In this document: positions 18,061 through 27,588 of the stretch, in pieces
How positions within the stretch are numbered: the first letter of the stretch is position 1
Layout: each line of letters begins with the position of its first letter
NCBI RefSeq assembly: GCF_011044995.1
Contig: NZ_JAAKZW010000013.1
Span: 1 to 64,000 of the forward strand
DNA length: 64,000 nt
Reading direction: 5' to 3'
Source of the DNA: Streptomyces mesophilus
Lineage (GTDB): Bacteria > Actinomycetota > Actinomycetes > Streptomycetales > Streptomycetaceae
Made by a program: the position numbers and the translations under genes
Notes under the pieces: model-generated
Database searches by the model: none
The model's input: only the letters and a program-made list of their open reading frames with translations
Told to the model about the DNA's origin: nothing

Positions 18061-18104
18061 GTCCCTCACCCCGCTCGGTGTCGACGTTCGCCGTTCTTGA
18101 TCAG

Positions 18105-18110
18105 ACCCTA
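18105..18110 (-). promoter_or_regulatory. putative -10 box upstream of pup
   Basis: TAGGGT on the minus strand, about 45 nt before the pup ATG, matches the Streptomyces TAGRRT -10 consensus and would give a short 5' leader. A convincing -35 box was not found. Confidence 0.3.
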
Positions 18111-18188
18111 CGCCGAGGGTCCGACATCGGCCCCGCAGTTGGTTCAACGTGCGAGACCTACCCCTGTGATTCCCACAAGAGGCATGTA

Positions 18189-19700
18189 TCAGCCGCCGGA
18201 AAGCACCCGCACCAGGTCTTCCGCGGTCCGGCACCTGTCCAGGAGCTCTTTGACGTGATTACGCGTTCCGCGTAGCGGTTCCAGGGTTGGGACGCGCTGC
18301 AGGGAATCGCGGCCGGGCAGGTCGAAGATGACGGAGTCCCAGGAGGCCGCGGCGACGTCGTCGGCGTACTGCTCGAGGCAGCGGCCGCGGAAGTAGGCGC
18401 GGGTGTCCTCCGGGGGCTTGGTCTCGGCGCGCTCGACCTCGGTCTCGTCCAGGAGCCGCTTCATCTTGCCGCGTTCGGCGAGACGGTTGTAGAGGCCCTT
18501 GTCGGGGCGTACGTCGGCGTACTGGAGGTCGACGAGGTGGAGGCGTGCCGCGTCCCAGTCGAGGCTGTCGCGGCGCCGGTAGCCCTCCATGAGCTCCTTC
18601 TTGGCGATCCAGTCGAGTTCGCCGGAGAGGCTCATGGGGTCGTTCTCGAGCCGGTTGAGGGTGTCCTCCCAGCGGCCGAGTACGTCCTTGGTCTGGTCGT
18701 CCGCGTCGGAGCCGAAGCGCTCTTCGACGTATTTGCGGGCGAGTTCGTAATACTCCATCTGCAGCTGTACGGCGGTGAGTGTGCGGCCGCTGCGCAGCGT
18801 GACCAGGCGCTTGAGTGTGGGGTCGTGGGAGACCTGGTGGAGGGTGCGTACGGGCTGGTCGACGGCGAGGTCGACGGCGATGAAGTTGTCCTCGATCATC
18901 GACAGGACCAGGGCCGTGGTGCCGAGCTTCAGGTAGGTCGAGATCTCGGAGAGGTTGGCGTCGCCGATGATGACGTGCAGCCGGCGGTACTTCTCCGCGT
19001 CGGAGTGCGGTTCGTCGCGGGTGTTGATGATGGGGCGCTTGAGTGTGGTCTCGAGGCCGACCTCGACCTCGAAGTAGTCGGCGCGCTGGCTGATCTGGAA
19101 GCCGTGTTCGTGGCCGTCCTGGCCGATGCCGACGCGTCCCGCGCCGGTGACGACCTGGCGGGAGACGAAGAACGGCGTGAGGTGGCGCACGATGTCCGAG
19201 AAGGGGGTCTCCCGCTTCATCAGGTAGTTCTCGTGCGTGCCGTACGAGGCGCCTTTGTTGTCGGTGTTGTTCTTGTAGAGGTGGATGGGCTGGGCGCCGG
19301 GCAGGTTGGCTGCGCGTTCGGCGGCCTCGGCCATGATGCGTTCGCCGGCCTTGTCCCATAGGACGGCGTCGCGGGGGTTGGTGACTTCGGGCGAGCTGTA
19401 CTCGGGGTGTGCGTGATCGACGTACAGGCGTGCGCCGTTGGTGAGGATGACGTTGGCGAGGCCGATGTCCTCGTCGGTGAGCTGGCTGGAGTCGGCGGCC
19501 TCGCGGGCGAGGTCGAAGCCTCGCGCGTCGCGCAGCGGGTTCTCCTCCTCGAAGTCCCAGCGGGCGCGCCGCGCCCGGTGCATCGCCGCCGCGTAGGCGT
19601 TGACGATCTGGGACGAGGTGAGCATGGCATTGGCGTTGGGGTGCCCGGGCACGGAGATCCCGTACTCGGTCTCGATGCCCATTACTCGCCGTACGGTCAT
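18189..19700 (-). CDS. dop: Pup deamidase/depupylase Dop
   Basis: A 503-residue homologue of PafA that deamidates the C-terminal Gln of Pup and can remove Pup from substrates. Motifs are [19 protein letters not shown], the Dop loop region ([19 protein letters not shown]), [37 protein letters not shown] and [20 protein letters not shown]. The acidic Dop loop distinguishes it from PafA. Catalysis uses an Asp in the HAHPEYS region with bound nucleotide. The ATG is at 19700, 236 bp downstream of arc, with the arc terminator in between, so dop has its own promoter somewhere in 19701-19880. Confidence 0.96.
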   Translation of the reverse strand: MTVRRVMGIETEYGISVPGHPNANAMLTSSQIVNAYAAAMHRARRARWDFEEENPLRDARGFDLAREAADSSQLTDEDIGLANVILTNGARLYVDHAHPEYSSPEVTNPRDAVLWDKAGERIMAEAAERAANLPGAQPIHLYKNNTDNKGASYGTHENYLMKRETPFSDIVRHLTPFFVSRQVVTGAGRVGIGQDGHEHGFQISQRADYFEVEVGLETTLKRPIINTRDEPHSDAEKYRRLHVIIGDANLSEISTYLKLGTTALVLSMIEDNFIAVDLAVDQPVRTLHQVSHDPTLKRLVTLRSGRTLTAVQLQMEYYELARKYVEERFGSDADDQTKDVLGRWEDTLNRLENDPMSLSGELDWIAKKELMEGYRRRDSLDWDAARLHLVDLQYADVRPDKGLYNRLAERGKMKRLLDETEVERAETKPPEDTRAYFRGRCLEQYADDVAAASWDSVIFDLPGRDSLQRVPTLEPLRGTRNHVKELLDRCRTAEDLVRVLSGG

Positions 19701-19891
19701 GCGGCCCTCCTTGCCCGGCGGCGCTCCCTTGTGGGAGCGGCGCTCAAGTACCGCTGGTTCTCCGGGTCGTGTGCGGTGCCCGTCCCCGCACTGCGCGACT
19801 CGGCGGTACGGAAGAGCCTAGAACGGCTTTGCGCTGGTGGGGAGATCAATTGCGTCATTGCCTGTGCTCCGGTGGTGTCCTGAAAAACAGT

Positions 19892-19927
19892 CGGCTGCGG
19901 GTACCCCGTGATGGGCACCCGCAGCCG
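19892..19927 (-). terminator. intrinsic terminator of arc
   Basis: A 15-bp stem with one mismatch (CGGCTGCGGGTACCC / GGGCACCCGCAGCCG), 10 nt after the arc stop codon, followed on the minus strand by a T-tract (ACTGTTTTTCA). This is one of the few hairpins here with a classic U-tract. Confidence 0.85.
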
Positions 19928-19936
19928 CCCTGCCAT

Positions 19937-21703
19937 TTACAGGTACTGACCGGTGTTGGCCACCGTGTCGATGGAACGTCCGGTGTCCGCGCCCTGCTTT
20001 CCGGTGACGAGCGTACGGATGTAGACGATCCGCTCGCCCTTCTTGCCGGAGATGCGGGCCCAGTCGTCCGGGTTGGTGGTGTTGGGCAGGTCCTCGTTCT
20101 CCTTGAACTCGTCCACGCAGGCCTGGAGGAGGTGGGAGACGCGAAGGCCCTTCTGGTTCGCGTCGAGGAAATCCTTGATGGCCATCTTCTTGGCGCGGCC
20201 GACGATGTTCTCGATCATGGCGCCGGAGTTGAAGTCCTTGAAGTACAGGACTTCCTTGTCGCCGTTGGCGTACGTGACCTCGAGGAAGCGGTTCTCCTCG
20301 GATTCGGCGTACATGTGCTCCACGGCGGTCTGGATCATCCGGCCGACCGTGGCCCCCCTGTCGCCGCCGTGCTCGCCGAGGTCGTCGGAGTGCAGCGGGA
20401 GGCGCTGGGTGAGGTACTTGGCGAAGATGTCCTTGGCCGCTTCGGCGTCCGGACGCTCGATCTTGATCTTCACGTCGAGCCGGCCGGGTCGGAGGATGGC
20501 CGGGTCGATCATGTCCTCGCGGTTGGAGGCGCCGATCACGACCACGTTCTCCAGGCCCTCGACACCGTCGATCTCGGCGAGCAGCTGGGGGACGATGGTG
20601 TTCTCCACGTCCGAGCTGACGCCGGATCCTCGGGTGCGGAACAGGGACTCCATCTCGTCGAAGAAGACGATGACGGGAGTGCCTTCGCTGGCCTTTTCAC
20701 GAGCACGCTGGAAGACGAGGCGGATCTGCCGCTCGGTCTCGCCGACGTACTTGTTGAGGAGCTCGGGGCCCTTGATGTTGAGGAAGAACGACTTGCCCTG
20801 GGCCTGTCCGGTGACCTCGGCGACCTTCTTGGCAAGGGAGTTGGCGACTGCCTTGGCGATGAGGGTCTTTCCGCAACCGGGCGGACCGTAGAGCAGGACG
20901 CCCTTGGGCGGGCGCAGTTCGTGCTCCCGGAACAGGTCCGGGTAGAGGTACGGGAGCTCGACCGCGTCGCGGATCATCTCGATCTGGTTGCCCAGACCGC
21001 CGATCTGCTCGTAGCCGATGTCCGGGACCTCTTCGAGGACCAGTTCTTCGACCTCGCTCTTGGGCACGACTTCGTAGACGTATCCGGAGCGTGGTTCGAG
21101 GAGCAGGGCGTCGCCGGGGCGGATGACCACGTCGAGCAGGGGCTCGGCGAGGCGGACCACGCGCTCTTCGTCGGTGTGGCCCTGTACGAGGGCCCGCTCG
21201 CCGTCCTCGAGGATTTCCTTGAGGGTGACGATGTCGCCGACGCTCTCGAACTCCATGGCCTCGACCACGTTGAGCGCTTCGTTGAGCATCAGCTCCTGTC
21301 CGCGCCTCAGGTCGTCGAGGTCGACGCTGGGGCTGACGTTCACGCGCAGCTTGCGGCCGCCGGTGAAAATGTCCGCCGTGCCGTCCTCATTGGCGCTGAG
21401 GAAGACACCGAAGCCGGCCGGCGGCTGTGCGAGCCGGTCGACTTCTTCCTTGAGGGCCACGATCTGGTCGCGGGCCTCGCGGAGCGTGTTGGCGAGTCGT
21501 TCGTTCTGCGCGGAGACTCCGGCCAGGCTGGTCTGCAGCTCGACGATCCGCTCTTCGAGAATCCTCGTATGACGCGGAGAGTCGGCGAGCTTGCGTCGCA
21601 GGACGGCGATCTCCTGCTCGAGATAGGCAATCTGGCCGGCCGGGTCATCGGACCCTCGAGCCGGGCGGATGCCGCGGTTCATGTCGTCGTCGTGGGCTGC
21701 CAC
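19937..21703 (-). CDS. arc: proteasomal AAA ATPase ARC (Mpa)
   Basis: A 588-residue ATP-driven unfoldase that binds pupylated proteins and feeds them into the 20S core. Order: N-terminal coiled coil (about 20-95) that captures Pup; tandem OB domains (~96-225); AAA domain with Walker A GPPGCGKT (~273-280), Walker B VIVFFDE, arginine finger region [11 protein letters not shown] and pore loop KYVGETERQ context; C-terminal GQYL tail that docks into the alpha ring and opens the gate. The GTG at 21703 has GGAGGAGG 8 nt upstream; a GTG 9 nt earlier overlaps that site. Divergent from the ferredoxin gene. Confidence 0.96.
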   Translation of the reverse strand: MAAHDDDMNRGIRPARGSDDPAGQIAYLEQEIAVLRRKLADSPRHTRILEERIVELQTSLAGVSAQNERLANTLREARDQIVALKEEVDRLAQPPAGFGVFLSANEDGTADIFTGGRKLRVNVSPSVDLDDLRRGQELMLNEALNVVEAMEFESVGDIVTLKEILEDGERALVQGHTDEERVVRLAEPLLDVVIRPGDALLLEPRSGYVYEVVPKSEVEELVLEEVPDIGYEQIGGLGNQIEMIRDAVELPYLYPDLFREHELRPPKGVLLYGPPGCGKTLIAKAVANSLAKKVAEVTGQAQGKSFFLNIKGPELLNKYVGETERQIRLVFQRAREKASEGTPVIVFFDEMESLFRTRGSGVSSDVENTIVPQLLAEIDGVEGLENVVVIGASNREDMIDPAILRPGRLDVKIKIERPDAEAAKDIFAKYLTQRLPLHSDDLGEHGGDRGATVGRMIQTAVEHMYAESEENRFLEVTYANGDKEVLYFKDFNSGAMIENIVGRAKKMAIKDFLDANQKGLRVSHLLQACVDEFKENEDLPNTTNPDDWARISGKKGERIVYIRTLVTGKQGADTGRSIDTVANTGQYL

Positions 21704-21956
21704 GGTCCTCACCTCCTCCGGGGGGAGCTGGACGCTTCCTGACCCTACCTGGGCAGGTACTGATTGAAACCCCTAGATCACAAAGACGTCCGGGGTGTGT
21801 CTGATCTTCACCCTTGCGTTCTCCCTCACGCCAGCTTGTTACCCACGGAACAACATCGAAAAGCGAGCGGTTGTATCGTCGAAACGTTCAACACCCGTCA
21901 GGCCTGGCCTGACTTGCACTGTGTTGGGCCGCTCGACAGGAGAAATGGCAGGAGAC

Positions 21957-22268
21957 ATGACCGTGACGCACGAGGCCCCCTCCACCGACGGCGGAGAGGA
22001 GCTCGAGGTCTGGATCGACCAGGACCTCTGCACCGGCGACGGCATCTGTGCGCAGTACGCGCCCGAGGTCTTCGAGCTCGACATCGACGGACTGGCGTAT
22101 GTGAAGGACTCGGACGACGAGCTCCTGCAGAAGCCGGGTGCCACAACGCGGGTGCCGCTGCCGCTGATCCGTGATGTCGCCGACTCGGCGAAGGAGTGCC
22201 CGGGCGACTGCATCCATGTACGGCGCATTTCGGACAAGGTCGAAGTCTTCGGTCCGGACGCGGAGTAG
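21957..22268 (+). CDS. [3Fe-4S]-type single-cluster ferredoxin
   Basis: A 103-residue small electron carrier. Cluster ligands are in DLCTGDGICAQYAPEVFELD (Cys-x5-Cys, the spacing of [3Fe-4S] ferredoxins) and KECPGDCIHV near the C terminus. The C-P-G-D-C segment has one extra Cys beyond the three needed. Such ferredoxins usually serve cytochromes P450; the only P450 in this window is 20 kb away. Two ATGs (21945 and 21957) each follow an AGGAG only 2 nt away, so the start is uncertain by four residues. Divergent from arc (253-bp gap) and ended by a strong terminator. Confidence 0.9.
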   Translation: MTVTHEAPSTDGGEELEVWIDQDLCTGDGICAQYAPEVFELDIDGLAYVKDSDDELLQKPGATTRVPLPLIRDVADSAKECPGDCIHVRRISDKVEVFGPDAE

Positions 22269-22292
22269 CCGTAACGCTTCTGAGCGTGACGA

Positions 22293-22333
22293 AAGGGCCC
22301 GTACCTGCCGGAGACCGGCGGGTGCGGGCCCTT
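22293..22333 (+). terminator. intrinsic terminator of the ferredoxin gene
   Basis: A 19-bp stem with two G-U-type mismatches (starting AAGGGCCCGTACC, ending GCGGGCCCTT), a 3-4 nt loop, then GTTTTC, about 24 nt after the stop codon. Confidence 0.85.
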
Positions 22334-22406
22334 GTTTTCGGCCGTTTATCGGGATGCTCGCGTTATATGCCGGTTTATCCGGGATCGAGCCCTGCGCGTA
22401 CGGGGC

Positions 22407-22973
22407 TCAGACGCCGACCGCGGCGCTCTGCTCGGAGCGGACGAACGCACTGCCCTGCCACTGCCACTTCGCCTTCTCGGTCTTGTCCGGGCAGCAGCGG
22501 GGCACGGCCGAGGACGAGTAGCCGAGCAGGGTGGCGGTGACGACGCCGTTGGTGACGGCGAAGTCGGTGACGCTGAGCCGGTCCTTGGGGTCGACCAGGG
22601 TGGCGACGACGCGGGGCTTGCCGGAGTCCGGCCGGGTGAGGACGTAGACGCCGCTCGGCGGGGTACCGGAGCCGGAGACGCATCGGGCCACGGCGACCGT
22701 CTCGGGTCTGCCGTCGCCGTCGAGGTCCCCTGAGGCGTGCTTGAGGATCTGGGGGCGCTCTCCCGCACAGTTCATCGGGATCGTCGCCGTGGTGGGGTCA
22801 GGGGCGGCCTGGGCGGCGACCGAGGGCGGACCGGCCTGGGCGGCGGTGGCGTCCTCGGGCTGGAGGAACGAGGAGGCGCCGACGACCGCGGCGAGGGCCG
22901 CGGCGGTGGCGAGCCAGTGCATCGGGCTGGTGCGGGTGTGGGCGAGCTCCGGTACGGCGGAGTGCTGCTGCAC
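22407..22973 (-). CDS. secreted or membrane-anchored protein of unknown function
   Basis: A 188-residue protein. A hydrophobic segment (MHWLATAAALAAVVGASSFL, about residues 18-37) acts as signal or anchor, followed by an Ala/Pro linker. The C-terminal domain has GDLDGDGRPETVAVARC, an FG-GAP/VCBS-like calcium-binding pattern, and two further Cys (PRCCPDK). I chose the GTG at 22973 because AGGAG lies 8-9 nt upstream; the longer GTG at 23027 overlaps its own candidate site. No family name can be given. It lies downstream of trmI beyond a strong terminator, so it is a separate unit. Confidence 0.7.
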   Translation of the reverse strand: MQQHSAVPELAHTRTSPMHWLATAAALAAVVGASSFLQPEDATAAQAGPPSVAAQAAPDPTTATIPMNCAGERPQILKHASGDLDGDGRPETVAVARCVSGSGTPPSGVYVLTRPDSGKPRVVATLVDPKDRLSVTDFAVTNGVVTATLLGYSSSAVPRCCPDKTEKAKWQWQGSAFVRSEQSAAVGV

Positions 22974-23089
22974 GAGGAGGGTCTCCTGTGAGGGCTGTGC
23001 CGGTGGGGGTGTCCGAAATGGTGTCACACCTCACAGAGGTACGGAACGGCGGGGTACGGCGCGGCCGCGTAAAGCCTCGGTCAATACGA

Positions 23090-23142
23090 CGGCGCCGCCG
23101 CCGAGTTCCGTTGCGTGCTCCTGGAACTCGGCGGCGGCGCCG
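23090..23142 (-). terminator. strong hairpin terminator of trmI
   Basis: A perfect 20-bp inverted repeat (left arm begins CGGCGCCGCCGCCGAG) with a 13-nt loop, 32 nt after the trmI stop codon at 23174. Confidence 0.88.
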
Positions 23143-23173
23143 ATGTGTTGAGACCTTGCCTGCGGGCAGGCGG

Positions 23174-24079
23174 TCAGCGGCCGCGGGAGCCGCCCTCGGC
23201 GTTCGGACCGTCGTAGTCCTCGCCGTAGGCGCCCTTGGCGGGGCGGCGGCGGCGCATGGGCGGCTCGACGCCGTCCGCGAGGCGGCGGGCGGTGAGCAGG
23301 AAGCCGGTGTGGCCGATCATCCGGTGGTCGGGCCGGACCGCGAGGCCCTCCACGTGCCAGTTGCGGATCATCGACTCCCACGAGGTCGGCTCGTTGAAGC
23401 AGCCGATCTCGCGGATGGACTCGACGGTGCGGGCGAGCTGCGTGGTGGTGGCCACGTAGCAGCACAGGATGCCGCCGGGGACGAGCGCCTTCTTGACGAC
23501 GTCCAGGCACTCCCAGGGGGCGAGCATGTCGAGGATGACGCGGTCGACGTCGGTGTCGGACAGGTTGTCCTGGAGGTCGCCGACGGTGAGCTGCCAGGCG
23601 GGGTGTTCACCGCCGAAGTAGCGCTCCACGTTCGCCTTCGCGATCTCGGCGAAGTCCTCGCGGCGCTCGTAACTGTGCAGCATGCCCTGATCGCCGATGG
23701 CGCGCAGCAGGAAGCTGCTGAGCGAGCCGGAGCCGACACCGGCCTCCACGACGCGGGCGCCGGGGAAGATGTCGGCGAAGGCGAGGATCTGGCCCGCGTC
23801 CTTCGGGTAGACCACGGCGGCGCCGCGGGGCATGGACAGGACATAGTCGGGGAGCAGGGGGCGCAGCGCGAGGTAGGCGACGTTGCCGGTGGTGCGGACA
23901 ACGCTGCCCTCGGGAGCGCCGATCAGCTCGTCGTGAGGAAAGGAACCCTTGTGGGTGTGGAAGTTCTTTCCCTCTTCGAGCGTGAACGTGTAGTGGCGGC
24001 CCTTGGGGTCGGTCAGCTGTACCTGGTCCCCGACCTTGAAGGGCCCGCGTCGGCGGGCGGCACCGGTCGGTTCGGACAT
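23174..24079 (-). CDS. trmI: tRNA (adenine-N1)-methyltransferase TrmI
   Basis: A 301-residue SAM-dependent enzyme that makes m1A58 in the T-loop of tRNA. The N-terminal small beta domain (GPFKVGDQVQLTDPKGRHYTFTL) is typical of TrmI/Trm61. The Rossmann methyltransferase shows motif I VVEAGVGSGSLSSFLL, motif II-like SYERREDFAEIA and motif IV VILDMLAPWECLD. The C-terminal 35 residues are Arg/Gly-rich and may contact RNA. The ATG at 24079 starts 61 nt after the metalloprotease stop; the two may share a transcript. It is a usual neighbour of the proteasome locus in actinobacteria. Confidence 0.93.
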   Translation of the reverse strand: MSEPTGAARRRGPFKVGDQVQLTDPKGRHYTFTLEEGKNFHTHKGSFPHDELIGAPEGSVVRTTGNVAYLALRPLLPDYVLSMPRGAAVVYPKDAGQILAFADIFPGARVVEAGVGSGSLSSFLLRAIGDQGMLHSYERREDFAEIAKANVERYFGGEHPAWQLTVGDLQDNLSDTDVDRVILDMLAPWECLDVVKKALVPGGILCCYVATTTQLARTVESIREIGCFNEPTSWESMIRNWHVEGLAVRPDHRMIGHTGFLLTARRLADGVEPPMRRRRPAKGAYGEDYDGPNAEGGSRGR

Positions 24080-24140
24080 GTGAACAGCCTACCGGCCGTG
24101 ACGGGGCCCGCTCACCACGGCCGGGGAGGCCCTGCGGGGC

Positions 24141-25625
24141 TCAGCCGGTGCGGTCCATCGCCTTCACGAAGGCGCGCTCCACGTCCGAGGTCGACAGGAC
24201 TCCGTAGATCTCGCCGCTCTTCTCGACGACCAGGTACTCGGTGGCCGGGGTGGCGCGGAGCGTGTCGAGGAGCTCCTCGCCGGACAGCTCCGCCGAGACC
24301 TTCATGCCCTCGGTGAGGTCCTGGGCCAGACCGCTGACCGGGACCCACGGGCGGCGGTGCTCGGGGACGCCGACGATGGCCGCCTCCCGTACGACGGCGA
24401 CGGGATCGCCGTGGCCGTTGACGACGACGAGTGCGCGGGCGCCGGCGTCGTTGGCGCGGCGCAGGGCTTCGGAGAGCGGCGTCGCGGACTCGACGGGGAC
24501 GGCGCGGCGGGTGAGCGTACGGGCGCGCAGCTCGGGCAGTCGCTCGCGGAGGCGGGCCATGCGCAGGCTGTTGCCGGCGCCGGTCCAGATGATCGCGGCC
24601 AGGATCGCGGCGAGCAGCGCGTCCATGACCGTGTCCATGCCGACGGAGTCGGTGGCCTCGGCGCCAAGGACGCCGGACTGGGTGAGCAGCGGGAGGCCGA
24701 TCAGTACGGAGACGGCGAGCGCGCGGCCGACCCAGGCGGCGGCGACCGTGCCGCTCATGGGCTTGCCGGTGATCTTCCAGACGACGGCGCGCAGCATGCG
24801 GCCGCCGTCCAGCGGGAGGCCGGGCAGCAGGTTGAAGGCGGCCACGATCAGGTTCGAGATCATCAGGCCGGCCATCAGGACGCCGGGGACGGTGCCGGGT
24901 TCGACGGCCTGCATCCCGCCGTAGAAGACGGCGGCCAGGACGAGGGAGAGCAGCGGGCCGACGAAGGCGAGCACGAACTCGCGGCCCGGGGTCTCGGACT
25001 CCTTCTCGATCTCCGACACACCGCCGAAGAACTGCAGCTGGATCTTGCGCACCGGGAGCTTGAAGCGGAGTGCGGCGACGGTGTGGGCGAGCTCGTGGAC
25101 GAGCACCGAGCCGTAGAAGGCGACGGCGAAGAAGAGGGAGACCAGGTAGCGGGCGCCGCCGAGTTCGGGCAGGACGCGGTCGAGCTGGTTGCCGAAGACC
25201 CAGGTGATCAGGGCGGCGACGAGGAACCAGCTGGGTGCGACGTAGATGGGTACGCCGAAGATGCGGCCCATGAGGAGGCCGCCGCCCGGGGCCTTCTTGT
25301 CCTGCGCGGTGGCGCTGTCCTTGTTCTCCGGCCCGGCGGCGGTGTCCTTCTGCTGCTGCGGGGCGGCGCCGTCCTTCTGCTGGTGCGGGGCGGCGCTCTC
25401 CTTGTTCTTGTCGCCGCTCTTGTCGATGTTGACGGCCTTCGCGGACGCCTTGTCAGGAGCGGGGGTGTCGGCTTCGGTGCGCTCGGGCTGTTCGGCCTGC
25501 GCTGTGGGCTTCGCGGAGTTGGTGCGTTCCGGCTCGGCGGGCGTCACCGAGGCGTCCTTCTCGGACGTGGGGCCGCTGTCCCCGCCGCCGGTCCGCGGCA
25601 GTCCGCTCGCGCCGCTCTCGTCCAC
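24141..25625 (-). CDS. site-2-type (M50) intramembrane metalloprotease with CBS domains
   Basis: A 494-residue membrane protease. After a ~115-residue disordered N-terminal tail come the transmembrane core with zinc motif VHELAHTVAAL (HExxH) and the third ligand in LPLDGGRMLRAVVW, and two C-terminal CBS domains (ending in EIYGVLSTSDVERAF) that probably sense a nucleotide. It resembles mycobacterial Rip3 and bacterial S2P group III. The tail is rich in Ala/Lys/Gln with repeated QQKDxAA units and has no known role. The GTG at 25625 with AAGGGG upstream supports the long form; an internal start at MGRIFGVPIYVAPSW would match shorter family members. Divergent from the RecB-like nuclease. Confidence 0.9.
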   Translation of the reverse strand: MDESGASGLPRTGGGDSGPTSEKDASVTPAEPERTNSAKPTAQAEQPERTEADTPAPDKASAKAVNIDKSGDKNKESAAPHQQKDGAAPQQQKDTAAGPENKDSATAQDKKAPGGGLLMGRIFGVPIYVAPSWFLVAALITWVFGNQLDRVLPELGGARYLVSLFFAVAFYGSVLVHELAHTVAALRFKLPVRKIQLQFFGGVSEIEKESETPGREFVLAFVGPLLSLVLAAVFYGGMQAVEPGTVPGVLMAGLMISNLIVAAFNLLPGLPLDGGRMLRAVVWKITGKPMSGTVAAAWVGRALAVSVLIGLPLLTQSGVLGAEATDSVGMDTVMDALLAAILAAIIWTGAGNSLRMARLRERLPELRARTLTRRAVPVESATPLSEALRRANDAGARALVVVNGHGDPVAVVREAAIVGVPEHRRPWVPVSGLAQDLTEGMKVSAELSGEELLDTLRATPATEYLVVEKSGEIYGVLSTSDVERAFVKAMDRTG

Positions 25626-25830
25626 TGTGCGCCCCTTCAGTCCCCGTCGTGCCCGTGGTACCCGTCGTCCAACGTCTCCGCGAGGCCGTCCGTGCCGCCG
25701 TCCCGCGTGCGCCGCACCGGCTCGACAGGCAGGTGTCGACGGGGCGTTGCGCGTGCGTCACTCTCTCACGATCATGCGGTGCCGTACGGTCTGCCGTCGA
25801 TGGTATGCGTCCGTTGTCGGTCCCGGGCCG

Positions 25831-25836
25831 TAGGGT
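25831..25836 (+). promoter_or_regulatory. putative -10 box, leaderless start of RecB-like gene
   Basis: TAGGGT ends 7 nt before the ATG at 25844 and no ribosome binding site lies between them, which fits a leaderless transcript of the kind common in Streptomyces. The -35 region is weak. Confidence 0.45.
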
Positions 25837-25843
25837 CTTCTCC

Positions 25844-26770
25844 ATGGACAACAGCACCGAGGCCGGCGAGGCCGCAGCGACCGTCGCCGGCCCCGCCGGC
25901 GGGGTGAGGGCCACGCCTCCCGTGTCGCTTTCGCCTTCACGGGCAAGCGACTTCATGCAGTGCCCGCTGCTCTACCGCTTCCGGGTCATCGACAAGCTGC
26001 CCGAGAAACCGAGCCCGGCCGCCACGCGCGGCACCCTGGTGCATGCCGTCCTCGAGCGTCTCTTCGACGCTCCTGCCGCCGAGCGCACCGCGCCGCGCGC
26101 CAAGTCGCTCGTGCCCGGGCAGTGGGACCGGCTCAAGGAGTCCAAGCCGGAGCTGGCCGAGCTGTTCAAGGACAGCGACGAGCGGACCGCCGGCGATCAG
26201 CTCGCCCAGTGGCTCACCGAGGCGGAGGCGCTGGTCGAGCGTTGGTTCACGCTCGAGGACCCCACGCGTCTGGAGCCGGCCGAGCGGGAGCTGTTCGTCG
26301 AGGCCAGCCTGGACTCGGGTCTGAAGCTGCGCGGCATCATCGACCGCGTGGACGTCGCGCCGAGCGGCGAGGTGCGGATCGTCGACTACAAGACGGGCAA
26401 GGCGCCGCGGGCGGAGTATGCGGACGGTGCGCTGTTCCAGATGAAGTTCTACGCCCTCGTGGTGTGGCGTCTGAAGGGCGTGATCCCGCGCCGGCTGCAG
26501 CTCGTGTACCTCGGCAGCGGTGATGTGCTGACGTACGACCCGGTGATGGCCGATCTGGAGCGGGTGGAGCGCAAGCTGCACACGCTGTGGGAGGCGATCC
26601 GCGAGGCCACGGAGACCGGCGAGTGGCGGCCGCGGCCGAGCAAGCTGTGCGGCTGGTGCGACCACCAGGCGGTGTGTCCGGAATTCGGCGGTACTCCCCC
26701 GCCGTATCCGTTGCAGATCAGGCCGCCGCGTCCGGCAGGGGACGCTCAGGGCACAATGGGGCCGGTCTAG
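25844..26770 (+). CDS. RecB-family PD-(D/E)XK exonuclease with Fe-S cluster motif
   Basis: A 308-residue Cas4/AddB-like nuclease. The catalytic PD-(D/E)XK core is GIIDRVDVAPSGEVRIVDYKTGK, with the upstream His in RGTLVHAVLERLFD. Four Cys, one near the N terminus (FMQCPLLYRF) and three near the C terminus (CGWCDHQAVC), match the [4Fe-4S] clasp of the family. It would digest single-stranded or flapped DNA ends in repair; the partner helicase is not in the window. No Cas genes or repeats are nearby, so it is not a CRISPR Cas4. The first 30 residues are a low-complexity Ala-rich tail. Confidence 0.9.
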   Translation: MDNSTEAGEAAATVAGPAGGVRATPPVSLSPSRASDFMQCPLLYRFRVIDKLPEKPSPAATRGTLVHAVLERLFDAPAAERTAPRAKSLVPGQWDRLKESKPELAELFKDSDERTAGDQLAQWLTEAEALVERWFTLEDPTRLEPAERELFVEASLDSGLKLRGIIDRVDVAPSGEVRIVDYKTGKAPRAEYADGALFQMKFYALVVWRLKGVIPRRLQLVYLGSGDVLTYDPVMADLERVERKLHTLWEAIREATETGEWRPRPSKLCGWCDHQAVCPEFGGTPPPYPLQIRPPRPAGDAQGTMGPV

Positions 26771-26815
26771 TCCTCGTCGCGAGGGCTTGGCGGCGCCGAG
26801 CGAAGGAGATATGCC

Positions 26816-27487
26816 GTGGCGATCCGCGTCCTGCTGGTCGACGACCAGCCGCTGCTGCGCACCGGGTTCCGGATGATTCTGGAGGCCGAGCAGGATCTCG
26901 CGGTCGTCGGCGAGGCCGGGGACGGTCTGCAGGCGCTCGACCAGGTGCGTGCGCTGCAGCCCGATGTCGTGCTCATGGACATCCGGATGCCGCGGATGGA
27001 CGGTGTCGAGGCGACCCGGCAGATCACCGGGCCCGAGCGGGACGGCCCGGCGAAGGTCCTCGTGCTCACGACGTTCGATCTGGACGAGTACGTGGTGGAG
27101 GCGCTGAAGGCGGGCGCGAGCGGTTTCCTGCTCAAGGACGCCCCCGCCCATGAGCTGGTGCAGGCGATCCGGGTGGTCGCAGCCGGCGAGGCGATGCTCG
27201 CGCCGAGCATCACGCGCAGGCTGCTCGACAAGTACGCGGATCATCTGCCGTCCGGCGAGGAGCCGGTGCCGGACACGCTGAACACGCTGACCGAGCGTGA
27301 GGTCGAGGTGCTCAAGCTGGTCGCGCGCGGTCTGTCGAACGCCGAGATCGCCGCCGACCTGTTCGTCAGCGAGACCACCGTGAAGACCCACGTCGGCCAT
27401 GTGCTGACCAAGCTGGGGCTCAGGGACCGCGTACAGGCCGCCGTGTACGCGTACGAGAGCGGTCTCGTACGGCCGGGTGCGCAGTAG
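26816..27487 (+). CDS. NarL/LuxR-type response regulator (orphan)
   Basis: A 223-residue two-component regulator. The receiver domain has the acidic pocket DD (9-10), phospho-acceptor Asp55 in VVLMDIRMPRMDG, and Lys in the GFLLKDAP loop. The C-terminal LuxR helix-turn-helix is LTEREVEVLKLVARGLSNAEIAADLFVSETTVKTHV. The GTG at 26816 has a strong AAGGAG site. No sensor kinase gene is adjacent; it lies 45 nt downstream of the RecB-like nuclease and may be co-transcribed with it. The signal and targets are unknown. It ends at an 18-bp bidirectional terminator. Confidence 0.94.
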   Translation: MAIRVLLVDDQPLLRTGFRMILEAEQDLAVVGEAGDGLQALDQVRALQPDVVLMDIRMPRMDGVEATRQITGPERDGPAKVLVLTTFDLDEYVVEALKAGASGFLLKDAPAHELVQAIRVVAAGEAMLAPSITRRLLDKYADHLPSGEEPVPDTLNTLTEREVEVLKLVARGLSNAEIAADLFVSETTVKTHVGHVLTKLGLRDRVQAAVYAYESGLVRPGAQ

Positions 27488-27536
27488 ACGCACCCGCGCA
27501 GCAGCAGTAGCCGCACCCGAGGAACAACGGAACAAC

Positions 27537-27575
27537 GCAGTGAGGGCCGCCCCGGATCGGGGCGGCCCTCACTGC
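27537..27575. terminator. bidirectional terminator with perfect 18-bp stem
   Basis: GCAGTGAGGGCCGCCCCG (27537-27554) and its exact complement (27558-27575) around a 3-nt GAT loop, between the convergent response-regulator and binding-protein genes. Confidence 0.92.
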
Positions 27576-27588
27576 TGTGCCCGGGCGG

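Noticed and set aside
19769..21742. A 657-codon plus-strand frame opposite arc
   Set aside because: Antisense shadow; the ATPase has all motifs and a proper start.
828..22268. P450 and ferredoxin as a redox pair
   Set aside because: They are 20 kb apart in different transcription units, with no evidence for pairing.
25844..26770. Cas4 of a CRISPR system
   Set aside because: The nuclease has the Cas4-like Fe-S motif, but no cas1/cas2 or arrays are present; the RecB-family repair nuclease is the simpler call.
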